A stretch of DNA of 64,000 nucleotides from Planctomycetaceae bacterium. Lineage in GTDB: Bacteria; Planctomycetota; UBA1135; GCA-002686595. Where the stretch lies: positions 124,001 through 188,000 of the forward strand of contig WYBT01000056.1 in the NCBI GenBank assembly GCA_011525785.1, given 5' to 3'. A model generated the notes under the pieces. It was not told the DNA's origin. It saw only the letters and a program-made list of their open reading frames with translations, and made no database searches. Both the position numbers and the translations under genes were made by a program. This document shows positions 36,435-45,851 of the stretch, piece after piece. The first letter of the stretch is position 1. Every line of letters begins with the position of its first letter.

Positions 36435-36950
36435 TCAGCGGGGCTGGACAACGAGTTTGCATTTTCCGAATGCACCCCACTCGTTCTCACCGGCCGAGCC
36501 GGCGCCGACACCTTGCTCCGATACGCACTTGTTTCCGCTCGGGCAGCCCGTGACACCGCACGCGCCGTACCCCATTCCCGTTCCATTGCCGCTCGGCGGG
36601 GTCAATACGGTTTGGCAGCACAGATTCGGCCCACCGATGCTCGAGCATCCACATGCCGCAGCGTCGTACGAGTTGTTCGGACCGACAATGGTAATGAAGT
36701 AGCTCACGCAGCCTTCTTCGCACGGCTCGGTGCATACATGGGTTGCCGCTCCGGTGGGCATTCCATTCTCGTCGAGGGCGATGATGACCTCTCCCTGGCA
36801 GGACTGTGACGCAACGCGAGCGGTCAGTTTCGCCGCAGGGACCGAGCCCGGACCGGGCGCAGCTCGAAGAGACGTAGCCAGACCTTGTAGCAGGGCTCCT
36901 GCTGCGGCGCAGGGAAGGATCGTCGAAAGCAGCAGCTTCTTGGTGAGCAT
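36435..36950 (-). CDS. Small secreted cysteine-rich protein of unknown function
   Basis: 171 residues from the ATG at 36950 (a start at 36983 would add 11 residues before the signal peptide). M-L-T-K-K is followed by a hydrophobic signal segment. The mature part has about twelve cysteines, including C-T-E-P-C-E-E-G-C, C-G-C-S and L-C-C, enough for about six disulfides, with Gly/Asn-rich loops between them. I recognise no family. Position between a sigma factor gene and an anchored CRD gene suggests it belongs to the same extracytoplasmic response; its role is unknown. Confidence 0.65.
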   Translation of the reverse strand: MLTKKLLLSTILPCAAAGALLQGLATSLRAAPGPGSVPAAKLTARVASQSCQGEVIIALDENGMPTGAATHVCTEPCEEGCVSYFITIVGPNNSYDAAACGCSSIGGPNLCCQTVLTPPSGNGTGMGYGACGVTGCPSGNKCVSEQGVGAGSAGENEWGAFGKCKLVVQPR

Positions 36951-37073
36951 GAGAAGAGTGTCCTCGGAGACAAGCAGAGCCACGGAGTCTTGCCCGGCCC
37001 ACGTCGAGCACAGGCGCGCACTCAGTGCGTCGCTCTGAAGGAAACGCTGACCAGAATCCGGGAACTTTCGCGC

Positions 37074-37625
37074 TCACCGATGTGGTGCTGGGGGCGGGAG
37101 CCGAGCGGACGACTTGGAACCGCGGGATCTGCGCCGGGGCGCGCGCACCTTGTCGTCTAGCAAGGCGCGAAGCGCGGCGCGGGCATAGCACAGGTGGCTA
37201 CGGGCAGTAGAGATGGCGCACCTCAGGTGCTCTGCGACGCGGGGCAGAGGGCATCCCTGGAGGCAGTGTAGTTCGACGACTGCGCGCTGGGCGGGCGGTA
37301 GGCTCGCGATGGCGGTCGCCCAAGAACCCAGAGCTTCAAGCGCCTCGATGTCGTCGCTCGGGAGCGCAACTGCGCGCGAGATCTCGTGGTCTTCGTCTGT
37401 GAACCGACGGCACGAGTGTTCCCGCCGCTGCCGTGAATGGTTGAGAAGGCGACGCGCGACCGCAGCCACCCATGCTCTCGGCTCGGTAGGTCGCAGCGGC
37501 GCGCGAAGCAAGTGCAGCATCGCCCCTTGCACGGCATCGTCGACCTCGTCGGCCCGCGAACTCGAGTTGCGGCACGCGCGCCGAGCGGCCTGCGACATCT
37601 CACGCCAGTATCTGGACTCATCCAC
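37074..37625 (-). CDS. ECF-type sigma factor, N-terminus uncertain because of an upstream heptanucleotide repeat
   Basis: From GTG 37625 the product is 183 residues. Sigma region 2 is at about 10-75 (A-D-E-V-D-D-A-V-Q-G-A-M, then W-V-A-A-V-A-R-R-L-L-N) and region 4 at about 100-160 (L-P-P-A-Q-R-A-V-V-E-L-H ... H-L-R-C-A-I-S-T-A-R-S-H-L). The frame stays open further upstream, through (GGGCGGC)4, but the best ATG (37699) is two bases out of phase. One extra heptamer would put that ATG in frame and add about 27 residues. First gene of a leftward operon with the Cys-rich and CRD genes. Start choice is therefore low confidence, while the sigma assignment is good. Confidence 0.7.
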   Translation of the reverse strand: MDESRYWREMSQAARRACRNSSSRADEVDDAVQGAMLHLLRAPLRPTEPRAWVAAVARRLLNHSRQRREHSCRRFTDEDHEISRAVALPSDDIEALEALGSWATAIASLPPAQRAVVELHCLQGCPLPRVAEHLRCAISTARSHLCYARAALRALLDDKVRAPRRRSRGSKSSARLPPPAPHR

Positions 37626-37669
37626 GGCGTCAGCCGGCGTGGTGGGAGCGGCGTCGAGCGACGAACTGC

Positions 37670-37697
37670 GGGCGGCGGGCGGCGGGCGGCGGGCGGC
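37670..37697 (-). repeat. Heptanucleotide tandem repeat (GGGCGGC)4 just after a potential start codon
   Basis: Four perfect copies on the plus strand (GCCGCCC on the coding strand). The ATG of the leftward frame (37699-37697) abuts the array, with a GGGAAG purine stretch upstream. A seven-base unit changes the reading frame with every gain or loss. Confidence 0.85.
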
Positions 37698-37931
37698 ATG
37701 GGGCTTCCCGTAGCAAGGACCGCTCGTTGGTGTCCTGGAGCGGACGGATAGTTTCAGGTTCTCATAGATATTTCGACGCCGCACCGGTCGGCGCGCCCGC
37801 GTCGTACGGCAGCCATCCGCGTGGCGAATCAGCTCCTCGCCGGCCCGCGACCGATAGACGTGCTGGCCACGCAGGGTCGCTCCGCATCGTCGGTGCGCGC
37901 ACGGCTGCCGCACAAGGTTGGAGAGCGTCGC

Positions 37932-38002
37932 AAGATCCTCGTGCGCTGGCTGCGCGCGAGCCCGGCGCGTCCGCAGCGAACATCGAAGCGGGATCGCTAG
38001 CA
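37932..38002 (+). pseudogene. Remnant: duplicated 3' end of the DfsB-like gene (copy 2)
   Basis: 68 of 71 bases match the end of 33824-34357, including the stop codon at 37998-38000. The codons keep the frame (R-K-I-L-V-R-W-L-R-A-S-P-A-R), and all three differences are transitions. The rest of the gene is missing, so this looks like a decayed or partial duplication. Confidence 0.6.
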
Positions 38003-38057
38003 GGCCGGCTCGCCCGAGCGAGTGCGTGATGGCGAGTGGCGTAGACTTGGGAGTTCG

Positions 38058-39125
38058 ATGCGCCTGCTCCCCAAAGACCGCGACCTCTCCAAGCCGCTCG
38101 AGCAGGTCGAACTCGCGGTGCGCGCGAGCGATCTGCAGATGCGCGCTGAACAGGTCGAGATCCGGCTCGATCGATTTCTGGCGCTGCACATGCCGTGGCG
38201 CTCGCGCAACTCGATCCAGAACCTGATCGACGAGGGCTACGTGTACGTCGACTTCACCACGCCCGACCGGCCGAGCGGCACGGGCGAATTGGTGCAGGAG
38301 CGCAAGGCCAGCCGCCGGCTGCGCGACAAGAGCCGCGTCGTGGTCGTGGTGCCCGAGGGGCTGCGCATCGACGTCACGCCCTCGATCGAGGACGAGCTCT
38401 CGAACCTGTACGAGGACCGCGACGTGCTCGCCGTCGACAAGCCGCCGATGCTGCCCGTGCATCCGTCGGGCCGGCACATGAGCGACTCGGTGATCCAGCG
38501 CATCCACGCGCGCTACGGCGCCGACAAGGTCGAGCGCAGCGTGCGGCCGCGGCTGTGCCACCGCATCGACCGCGAGACGAGCGGCATCGTGCTGATCGGC
38601 CTGCATCCCGAGGCGCACGCCGAGGTGCGACGGCAGTTCGAGGGCCACGAAGTCGAGAAGGAGTACCTCGCCATCGTGCAGGGCCATCCGCGCAGCGAGA
38701 GCGGCGTGTGCGACCTGCCGATCGGCTCGGCGCGCGGCAGCTCGATCGGCCTCAAGATGGCCTGTCGCGTCGACGGCGACGAAGCTAAGACCGCCTGGCG
38801 CGTGCTCAGCCGCCACCGCGGTTGTGCGCTCGTGCTGTGCAAGCTCTACACGGGCCGCCAACACCAGATTCGCGTGCACATGGAGTCGATCGGGCATCCG
38901 CTGGTGGGCGACAAGCTCTACGGCTACGGCGAGGAGTACTTCCAGCGCTACAACGACGGCGAACTCACGCCCGAGGACATCGTCAAGCTCGAGCTGCCGC
39001 GCCAGGCGCTGCACCACCATCGCCTGGTGTTCCAGCAGCCCTCGAGCGGCGAGCGCGTCGAAGTCGTGAGCCCGCTGGCGAACGACATGGCGGCCTTCCT
39101 CGCGGCCCGCGACCGCGAGGGCTGA
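38058..39125 (+). CDS. RNA pseudouridine synthase, RluA/RluD family with S4 domain
   Basis: 355 residues from the ATG at 38058 (GGGAG close upstream). The S4 RNA-binding domain lies near residues 30-85 (R-L-D-R-F-L-A ... I-Q-N-L-I-D-E-G-Y-V), and the catalytic domain follows from about 120 (V-D-K-P-P-M-L-P-V-H-P). The catalytic motif is H-R-I-D-R-E-T-S-G near residue 168, with the Asp as nucleophile, and the binding motif is G-R-Q-H-Q-I-R-V-H near 275. It converts uridine to pseudouridine in rRNA or tRNA. The target site cannot be assigned. Confidence 0.9.
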   Translation: MRLLPKDRDLSKPLEQVELAVRASDLQMRAEQVEIRLDRFLALHMPWRSRNSIQNLIDEGYVYVDFTTPDRPSGTGELVQERKASRRLRDKSRVVVVVPEGLRIDVTPSIEDELSNLYEDRDVLAVDKPPMLPVHPSGRHMSDSVIQRIHARYGADKVERSVRPRLCHRIDRETSGIVLIGLHPEAHAEVRRQFEGHEVEKEYLAIVQGHPRSESGVCDLPIGSARGSSIGLKMACRVDGDEAKTAWRVLSRHRGCALVLCKLYTGRQHQIRVHMESIGHPLVGDKLYGYGEEYFQRYNDGELTPEDIVKLELPRQALHHHRLVFQQPSSGERVEVVSPLANDMAAFLAARDREG

Positions 39126-39131
39126 TGCGCC

Positions 39132-39725
39132 TCAGCGCGCCGCGAGCGCTCGCTCGAGCTCCGCGATGCGTTCCTCGAGCGGTGCGAGCACCTCGCGCAC
39201 CTCGGCTTCGCTGTAGCGCGGCGTGATGTGCTGCGGGCAGTTCCAGTCGAAGGCCACGACGTCGATCACGAAGATGCGCTCGGGCGCGCCGCGCCCTGTG
39301 TTGGTCGAGAGCCGGGCCACCCACTCGGGTTGATCCGCGGCCTGGAGGACGCGCGCCTCGCCCCACAGCTTCAGCCGCGCGCGCTGCGGATAGTCCATCA
39401 GCATGAGCGCCACGCGCGGGTTCTCCGCGAGGTTGCCGGTGCTCACGAGCTGCCGATTGCCGCGCAGGTCCGCGAACGCGAGCGTGTGCTCGTCGACGAC
39501 GTGAAGGAAGCCGGGCTCGCCGCCGCGATGCTGAATGTAGGGCCAGCCGTCGGCGTTCACCGAGCCCAGGTAGAAGCTGTCGCGTGCGGCGATGAACTCG
39601 CGCTCCGCCGGCCCGAGGGCGTCGCGCTGCGCGGAGGCGCTGGGCCTCGCAGCCCGGCCATAGGCCTGCTGTTGCGCGGCGCGCACGGCCGGTGTGAAGG
39701 CCAGTTCGAGGTACTTGTGCGTCAT
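39132..39725 (-). CDS. Pyridoxamine 5'-phosphate oxidase-like flavin-binding protein
   Basis: 197 residues from the ATG at 39725. The split-barrel core shows the family pattern: F-I-A-A-R-D-S-F-Y-L-G-S-V-N-A-D-G-W-P near 45-63, G-N-R-Q-L-V-S-T-G-N-L near 88-98 and R-L-K-L-W-G-E-A-R near 113. A helical tail (E-E-R-I-A-E-L-E-R-A-L) follows. It probably binds FMN and reduces a small substrate or detoxifies a reactive molecule; true PdxH activity is unlikely from the divergent C-terminus. Last gene of a leftward three-gene operon controlled from 40745-40957. Confidence 0.8.
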   Translation of the reverse strand: MTHKYLELAFTPAVRAAQQQAYGRAARPSASAQRDALGPAEREFIAARDSFYLGSVNADGWPYIQHRGGEPGFLHVVDEHTLAFADLRGNRQLVSTGNLAENPRVALMLMDYPQRARLKLWGEARVLQAADQPEWVARLSTNTGRGAPERIFVIDVVAFDWNCPQHITPRYSEAEVREVLAPLEERIAELERALAAR

Positions 39726-39793
39726 GTTTCGTTGCCAGCGCGCCACAGCGGCGGCGGGAGAGCGCGCGCGGCTCTCCCGCCTGCGAATCGCGA

Positions 39794-40165
39794 TCAGAAG
39801 ATCAGCGTGCTCCAGCCGCCGGCGAGGTAGCCGTGCAGGTTCGACAGACCCGGCGTGCCCTCGAGCCGCTTGTCGGTCAGCAACGTCGTGCCGCACGACT
39901 CGACGGACTCCGTCGCGCCGAACACGGCCGCGCAGCCGCACGAGGCGCCCTTCACGCTCGTTCGCACGGCGTTGTAGAGCCCGTTCGCCGGGTGCGTGAG
40001 CCTGGTGAGCTCCGCCGGCCAGCGCGTGCCCGCGCCGGCGAACACGATCTCGACCTCGTCGCCCTTGCGCCGGGCCTCGTGGGCCAGCGCGAGGCCGTTG
40101 AACACGCGTCCCAAGGCGTCGTCGCCGCCCTTGGGGTCACTGGTGATGATGACTGCGATCTGCAT
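39794..40165 (-). CDS. DsrE/DsrF-like family protein
   Basis: 123 residues. It opens with the strand M-Q-I-A-V-I-I-T-S-D, continues with A-L-A-H-E-A and V-E-I-V-F-A-G-A-G-T, and keeps cysteines in the V-K-G-A-S-C-G-C-A segment near residues 75-77, where DsrE proteins carry sulfur-relay cysteines. It may carry or sense persulfide sulfur, or act as a small regulatory partner. Lies 24 bases after the AhpD-like gene and 68 before the PNPOx-like gene on the same strand. Confidence 0.75.
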   Translation of the reverse strand: MQIAVIITSDPKGGDDALGRVFNGLALAHEARRKGDEVEIVFAGAGTRWPAELTRLTHPANGLYNAVRTSVKGASCGCAAVFGATESVESCGTTLLTDKRLEGTPGLSNLHGYLAGGWSTLIF

Positions 40166-40189
40166 GTGGACGGTGCTCCGCCTCGCGCG

Positions 40190-40744
40190 TCAGGCGTGCG
40201 CCAACGCCGCACCCGGCTTGACCTCGGGGAAGTCCACTGCAGTGCGCGCGACGTGGTTCACGTAGTTGGTGAACAAGTTGAGCGCGACGTTGGCGATCGT
40301 CTCGAGGATCTCGCCGTCGCCCAGGCCCGCGGCGCGCGCTGCGGCGAGGTCGGCGTCGCTCAACTCGCCGCGCGAGACCACGATGGCGCGCGCCAGCTTC
40401 AAGACCGCGTCGCTGCGAGGCGTCGCAGCGCTCGCCCTGCGCGCAGCGCCGATCTGCTCCGCGCTCAGTCCGAGCTTGCCGCCGATCGTCGCGTGCGCGC
40501 TGAGGCAGTAGCCGCACAGGTTGGTCTCGGCGACCGTCAGAGCGATCTGCTCGCGCAGCTTGCCGTCGAAGGCGCCGTGGCCGAGCGCGGCGCTGAAACC
40601 CAGGTAGGCCTCGAGCGCGGCGGGCGCGTGGCCCATCACGCGCATCATGTTGGGGACCATGCCGAGCTTGGACTGCACGGCGCCGAACAGCCGCTGGGCC
40701 TTGGGTGCGGCCTGGGTGGGGTCGAGGGGGGCGATGCGATTCAC
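40190..40744 (-). CDS. Carboxymuconolactone decarboxylase / AhpD-like peroxidase-related protein
   Basis: 184 residues from GTG 40744, selected because AGGAG lies eight bases upstream. The AhpD core motif is intact: E73, C77-G-Y-C80 and H84 (E-T-N-L-C-G-Y-C-L-S-A-H), the redox-active disulfide with its proton relay. Residues 30-60 match the peroxidase-related (YciW/YnjA-type) subgroup (M-V-P-N-M-M-R-V-M). It likely reduces peroxides or organic hydroperoxides with a thiol partner. First gene of the operon facing the sigma-54 activator. Confidence 0.85.
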   Translation of the reverse strand: MNRIAPLDPTQAAPKAQRLFGAVQSKLGMVPNMMRVMGHAPAALEAYLGFSAALGHGAFDGKLREQIALTVAETNLCGYCLSAHATIGGKLGLSAEQIGAARRASAATPRSDAVLKLARAIVVSRGELSDADLAAARAAGLGDGEILETIANVALNLFTNYVNHVARTAVDFPEVKPGAALAHA

Positions 40745-40810
40745 GGTGGTGGCTCCTGGTTGGAGGGTGTTGGGAGAGCGCCCCAAAGGCGAGGCGTTGC
40801 TCCGATGCGG

Positions 40811-40826
40811 GCACGCGGCGTGCCGG
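40811..40826 (-). promoter_or_regulatory. Candidate sigma-54 (-24/-12) promoter of the AhpD-like operon
   Basis: On the minus strand CGGCACG-N4-GTGCC fits TGGCACG-N4-TTGCA, with GG and GC ten bases apart. A start near 40799 would leave a leader of about 55 bases. The same bases form a perfect GGCACGC-G-GCGTGCC palindrome, so an operator is an alternative. Support comes from the sigma-54 activator gene next door. Confidence 0.5.
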
Positions 40827-40892
40827 TTCGCGTGCGGCTCAACCAAGGCCGTAATTGCCTGGCAGAAAACGCTTTGCGTCTCGCGTGGAGCG

Positions 40893-40908
40893 CTACGAGA
40901 TGACGTAG
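40893..40908. promoter_or_regulatory. Palindrome CTACG-N6-CGTAG, candidate activator site 1
   Basis: Perfect 5-bp half-sites with a 6-base spacer, about 95-110 bases upstream of the predicted transcription start of the leftward operon, where enhancer sites of sigma-54 activators usually lie. An identical half-site arrangement is at 40931. Confidence 0.5.
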
Positions 40909-40930
40909 TCAACGAGCCTGCGTAGCCGAA

Positions 40931-40946
40931 CTACGACTTTCCGTAG
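40931..40946. promoter_or_regulatory. Palindrome CTACG-N6-CGTAG, candidate activator site 2
   Basis: Same half-sites and spacer as 40893-40908, 38 bases further on, with one more CGTAG half-site at 40921-40925. It ends 11 bases before the activator's start codon, so binding could also repress the activator gene itself. Confidence 0.5.
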
Positions 40947-40957
40947 ATGCTCGGGCG

Positions 40958-42559
<1,602 letters not shown>

Positions 42560-42577
42560 ACGCGACGTCGATCCCCC

Positions 42578-44233
42578 TCAGTAACCCAGGGTCACGCTCC
42601 AGGCCCGCGACAGCGCGGCGCCGGGGTTCAGCGACGGTTCGCGATACCAACCCTGCAGTCGCAGCGTCTGCCCCGCCGTCAGCGGCGTCAGCAACGCGCC
42701 GGGGTGTTGCGCCGCCCAAGCGAGCATGTCGACGCTGAGCGCGCCGTCGCATGCGCCGGCCGTGCCGCCCGTGTTGCCCAGCGACATCCGCTGTCGAGGC
42801 GCGGCGACGCACAGCGTGCTCGGATGCCCGGCTGCGAACGGGGTCGACTGTGCACTCGCTCCGTAGAACATCAGCCCCGCGCGCTGGCCGGGCAGTTGAT
42901 TCACGCTGATCACGTAACCCGAGCTCTGTCCCGCGCTGGGAGTTCCGCTGGCGTCGATCGTCGGCGCGCAGACGCCCGCGCCTGCCGAATTGCAGTAGGC
43001 GCCGCCGTCCAGACCCCAGATCACGCGTCGGAAGACGTCGAGCAGGTTATTGGTGTCGGACGGAACGAGTCCGTTCGCGGCATGCGCGAAGTCGACCGAC
43101 TGCCCGTCGGAGGCGATCCGGGCTGCCGAGGTCGCGCTCGCAAGCTGCGCGCCGTTCGCGTCGACGCTGACACGCAGCGTGCGCTGCGTCAGACGGTCGC
43201 GCACGAACGCATCCACTTCGCCGTTGGTGTCGCCGGGGACGAACTTCTCCGATCGAGCGAGGAACGCCACTCGCATCCCGTCGTCGGACACGCTGGCGGC
43301 GTAGCTCGAATTGAATCCGTTGACCGTCGTTCCATCCATCGTCGGGTCGACGCGTTCGAGCACTCCCAGTTGGTTGTCGCGCAGCCAGAGCCGGTAGTTG
43401 TTCGAAGTCACGGCCTGGCTGAAGACGCTGAATCGACCGTCGGCCGAGAGCGCGAGGTTGTCGACTCTGTGGCCGTCGGCGCGGAAGAGCTCCTCGTCCG
43501 GTGCGCCGCCTGCGATCGGCGCGCGCATCACGGCCTTCTGCACGTCGAAGTTCGAGTCCATGTACCAGTAGCTGTAGGTCACGAACTGCCCGTCACGCGC
43601 GAGTCGCGGCCGACCGACCAAGCTCGCGCCGATCCAGTTGCTCCAGTTCGCGGTGCGCGCCCATCCCACGGTTCCGGTGGTGCGGTCCCAGATCAAAACG
43701 CGCGAGTCAGGGAACTGAAGGCTTGATTCCCAAGCCACGAGTCGACCATCGCCGCTGAGTTGCAGCTCCGAGTGCGTGCGCTCGGGGTTCTCGCCGGCGC
43801 CCGTCACCTCAACCGTCGTCTGCGTCGTGCGATCGTGGAGGTAGATGTCCACCGGATCGTCCGACGGGCTGGGTTCCAGGTCGTAGCAGGTGAACCCAAC
43901 CCAGCGTCCGTCGTCCGAGATCCCGAACACGCTCGTCGAGCCCGTGCTCGGCTGACCGGCGCCGGACAGGCTGACGAGCGTGATCACGCCCGTGGTGCGG
44001 TCGAGCACGAACGTGTCGCCCGTGAGATCGCCGTCGTTCGCGACGAGGTTCGACGACGTGCTGTTGAACGCCACCCACCGGCCGTCCGCGGAGCTGACCA
44101 CGTCGCCGTAGCACACCCCATTGGGCGCAACGCCGCCCGGGGCCTGGCTGAGCCATTCCAAGGTCTGCGCCGACGCGACCGCACACAAGCCGATGGACGC
44201 CAGTGCTGAGGAAACGACAGGTAAGTAGGTCAT
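42578..44233 (-). CDS. Secreted TolB/PD40-type beta-propeller protein with C-terminal four-Cys module
   Basis: 551 residues from the ATG at 44233; signal peptide ending A-S-A-Q. Residues about 25-405 hold repeated S-x-D-G-R-x-V-A/S-F and D-R-T-T-G blades of a PD40 propeller. The shared module (bases 42578-42997) is here a divergent form: Y-C-N, V-C-A-P, L-C-V-A-A-P and A-C-D-G, ending with W-Y-R-E-P instead of W-x-R-D-P. Paralogue in plan of 14087-15841. Convergent with the sigma-54 activator, 18 bases away. Confidence 0.8.
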   Translation of the reverse strand: MTYLPVVSSALASIGLCAVASAQTLEWLSQAPGGVAPNGVCYGDVVSSADGRWVAFNSTSSNLVANDGDLTGDTFVLDRTTGVITLVSLSGAGQPSTGSTSVFGISDDGRWVGFTCYDLEPSPSDDPVDIYLHDRTTQTTVEVTGAGENPERTHSELQLSGDGRLVAWESSLQFPDSRVLIWDRTTGTVGWARTANWSNWIGASLVGRPRLARDGQFVTYSYWYMDSNFDVQKAVMRAPIAGGAPDEELFRADGHRVDNLALSADGRFSVFSQAVTSNNYRLWLRDNQLGVLERVDPTMDGTTVNGFNSSYAASVSDDGMRVAFLARSEKFVPGDTNGEVDAFVRDRLTQRTLRVSVDANGAQLASATSAARIASDGQSVDFAHAANGLVPSDTNNLLDVFRRVIWGLDGGAYCNSAGAGVCAPTIDASGTPSAGQSSGYVISVNQLPGQRAGLMFYGASAQSTPFAAGHPSTLCVAAPRQRMSLGNTGGTAGACDGALSVDMLAWAAQHPGALLTPLTAGQTLRLQGWYREPSLNPGAALSRAWSVTLGY

Positions 44234-44448
44234 GTTGCCCTTCGTGTCGCCCCTGCGCGGGGCGCGTTTGGTCCGCTCGATTCGAGGGTAGTCGGGTTCG
44301 CCCCAGTCGCAATCCCTGCACGTGTGAATCGCGCCGCAGCGCGCGCCTCGACGCAAAGGACCGAGCCGGCTCGTGCGTGAACGAAACGACAGCGCCAGCG
44401 GGGCCTGCGAGCTTGGAGTACGGCGCGGGCCGAGCGACACTGCGCGCG

Positions 44449-45831
44449 ATGAAGCTCCGGCGAAAGGGCGGCCTCGACCGCAGGCAGTTGCTCGCAGCGG
44501 TTCCAGCCGCCGCCTTTGCGGCCTGCGCGTCGTCGCGCGAAGCCACCGAGGTCGAGCCCGCGCGCGCGCGCAACCTGCTCGTCGTGCTGGCCGACGACTT
44601 GAGCGGCGCGGACCTGGGCTGCTATGGCTCCACCAACGTGCGAACGCCGCACATCGATGCGCTGGCGGCGCGCGGAATGCTGTTCGAGCGCGCCTACACC
44701 GCCGTCGGCGTGTGCCAGCCGTCGCGTTCGAGCTTGTACACCGGCCTGTACCCAATCGGTCACGGCGCGCTGGGTTTCGGGCCGATCGCTGCGGGCGTTG
44801 CGACCTGGCCGCAGTTGCTCGGCGCCGCCGGAGTGGTCACGGCGATGATCGGCAAGCTCGATGTCGATCCGCCCGAGCAGTTCCCGTTCGAGCACCTGGT
44901 GCGCAGCAAGGACATGGCGAGCCGCCGCGACAGCGCGGTGTGGCGGCGCGAGTTCGCGCGCTTCCTCGGCGCCTTCGGCGAGCGCCGTTTCGCCGCGGTG
45001 ATCGCGCTGAGCGACCCGCACCGACCCTTCGACGAAGAGCCCGCGCGCGAGCCGCGCAGCGTGCCCGAGCAACTGTCCGTGCCGGCCTACCTGTGGGACG
45101 CGCCCGGCGTGCGCGCCGATCTCTCGGCGTACTACGACTGCGTGGCGCGGCTCGACCGCACGGTGGGCGAACTGCTCGAAGCGCTGCGCAGCGCCGGCCG
45201 CGCGGACGACACGCTGGTCGTGTTCACCAGCGACAACGGCGCGGCCTTTCCGTTCGCGAAGGCGACGCTCTACGAAGCAGGCGTGCGCATGCCGCTAGTC
45301 GTCGCGGGACCGGGAGTGCGGGCCGGGACTCGCAACAGCGACTTCGCGAGCCTGCTCGACCTGCTGCCGACGGCCCTCGAGCAATTCGACGCGCCCGCGC
45401 CCGCCTTCGACGGCCGCTCGCTGCTGCCTGCGTTGCGCGAGGAAGGGCTCGCCGGGCCGCAGCGCTTCGTTTCGATGCAGACCGAGAACAACCGCGAGCG
45501 CTCGGCGCCGGCGCGCGCGCTGCACACGCCGCGCTTCAAGTACATCCGCAACCTCACGCCCGAGGTCGCGATGGTGAGCAACGTGGTGAACCACACGGCG
45601 TCGTGGGAGGCCGGGCTCGAGCTCGCTCGCACCGACGAGCGGGTCAAAGCGCGCATGCAGGCCTACCTGTACCGCCCGCGCGAAGAGTTGTTCGACCTCG
45701 AGCGCGACCCGTGCGAGCTCGCCAACCTCGCGGAGCTGCCCGAGCACGCCGAGCGACTGGCTGCGATGCGCGAGGAGCTGCGCGCGTGGCTTGAAGCGCA
45801 TCAGGACCCGGCGCTGGCGCAGTGGACCTGA
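44449..45831 (+). CDS. Sulfatase, putative Tat-exported lipoprotein (1)
   Basis: 460 residues from the ATG at 44449. An R-R-Q-L-L twin-arginine-like motif, a hydrophobic stretch and A-A-C (C26) suggest a Tat lipoprotein signal. The sulfatase core begins L-L-V-V-L-A-D-D (metal Asp 49-50), and the formylglycine motif C-Q-P-S-R is at 89-93, so C89 would be oxidised by FGE or anSME. Further signatures are P-H-R-P-F-D, F-T-S-D-N-G-A near 260 and the C-terminal L-F-D-L-E-R-D-P-C-E-L-A-N-L found in polysaccharide-type sulfatases. It probably removes sulfate esters from an algal or host glycan. The next gene is a second sulfatase of the same type. Confidence 0.88.
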   Translation: MKLRRKGGLDRRQLLAAVPAAAFAACASSREATEVEPARARNLLVVLADDLSGADLGCYGSTNVRTPHIDALAARGMLFERAYTAVGVCQPSRSSLYTGLYPIGHGALGFGPIAAGVATWPQLLGAAGVVTAMIGKLDVDPPEQFPFEHLVRSKDMASRRDSAVWRREFARFLGAFGERRFAAVIALSDPHRPFDEEPAREPRSVPEQLSVPAYLWDAPGVRADLSAYYDCVARLDRTVGELLEALRSAGRADDTLVVFTSDNGAAFPFAKATLYEAGVRMPLVVAGPGVRAGTRNSDFASLLDLLPTALEQFDAPAPAFDGRSLLPALREEGLAGPQRFVSMQTENNRERSAPARALHTPRFKYIRNLTPEVAMVSNVVNHTASWEAGLELARTDERVKARMQAYLYRPREELFDLERDPCELANLAELPEHAERLAAMREELRAWLEAHQDPALAQWT

Positions 45832-45851
45832 GCGAGTCAGGATCGGCGCGC

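Larger units (their letters stand above)
37626..38057. other. Divergent intergenic region with SSR and duplicated gene tail
   Basis: 432 bases between the sigma factor and the pseudouridine synthase. It holds the heptanucleotide repeat (37670-37697) with its possible start at 37699, and the 71-bp copy of the DfsB-like gene tail (37932-38002). The second copy ends a 59-codon open frame beginning GTG 37821 that otherwise shows no similarity to the intact gene. Confidence 0.5.

Noticed and set aside
40868..40888. Possible sigma-54 element on the plus strand toward the activator gene
   Set aside because: GG and GC are 13 bases apart instead of 10, so the spacing is wrong.
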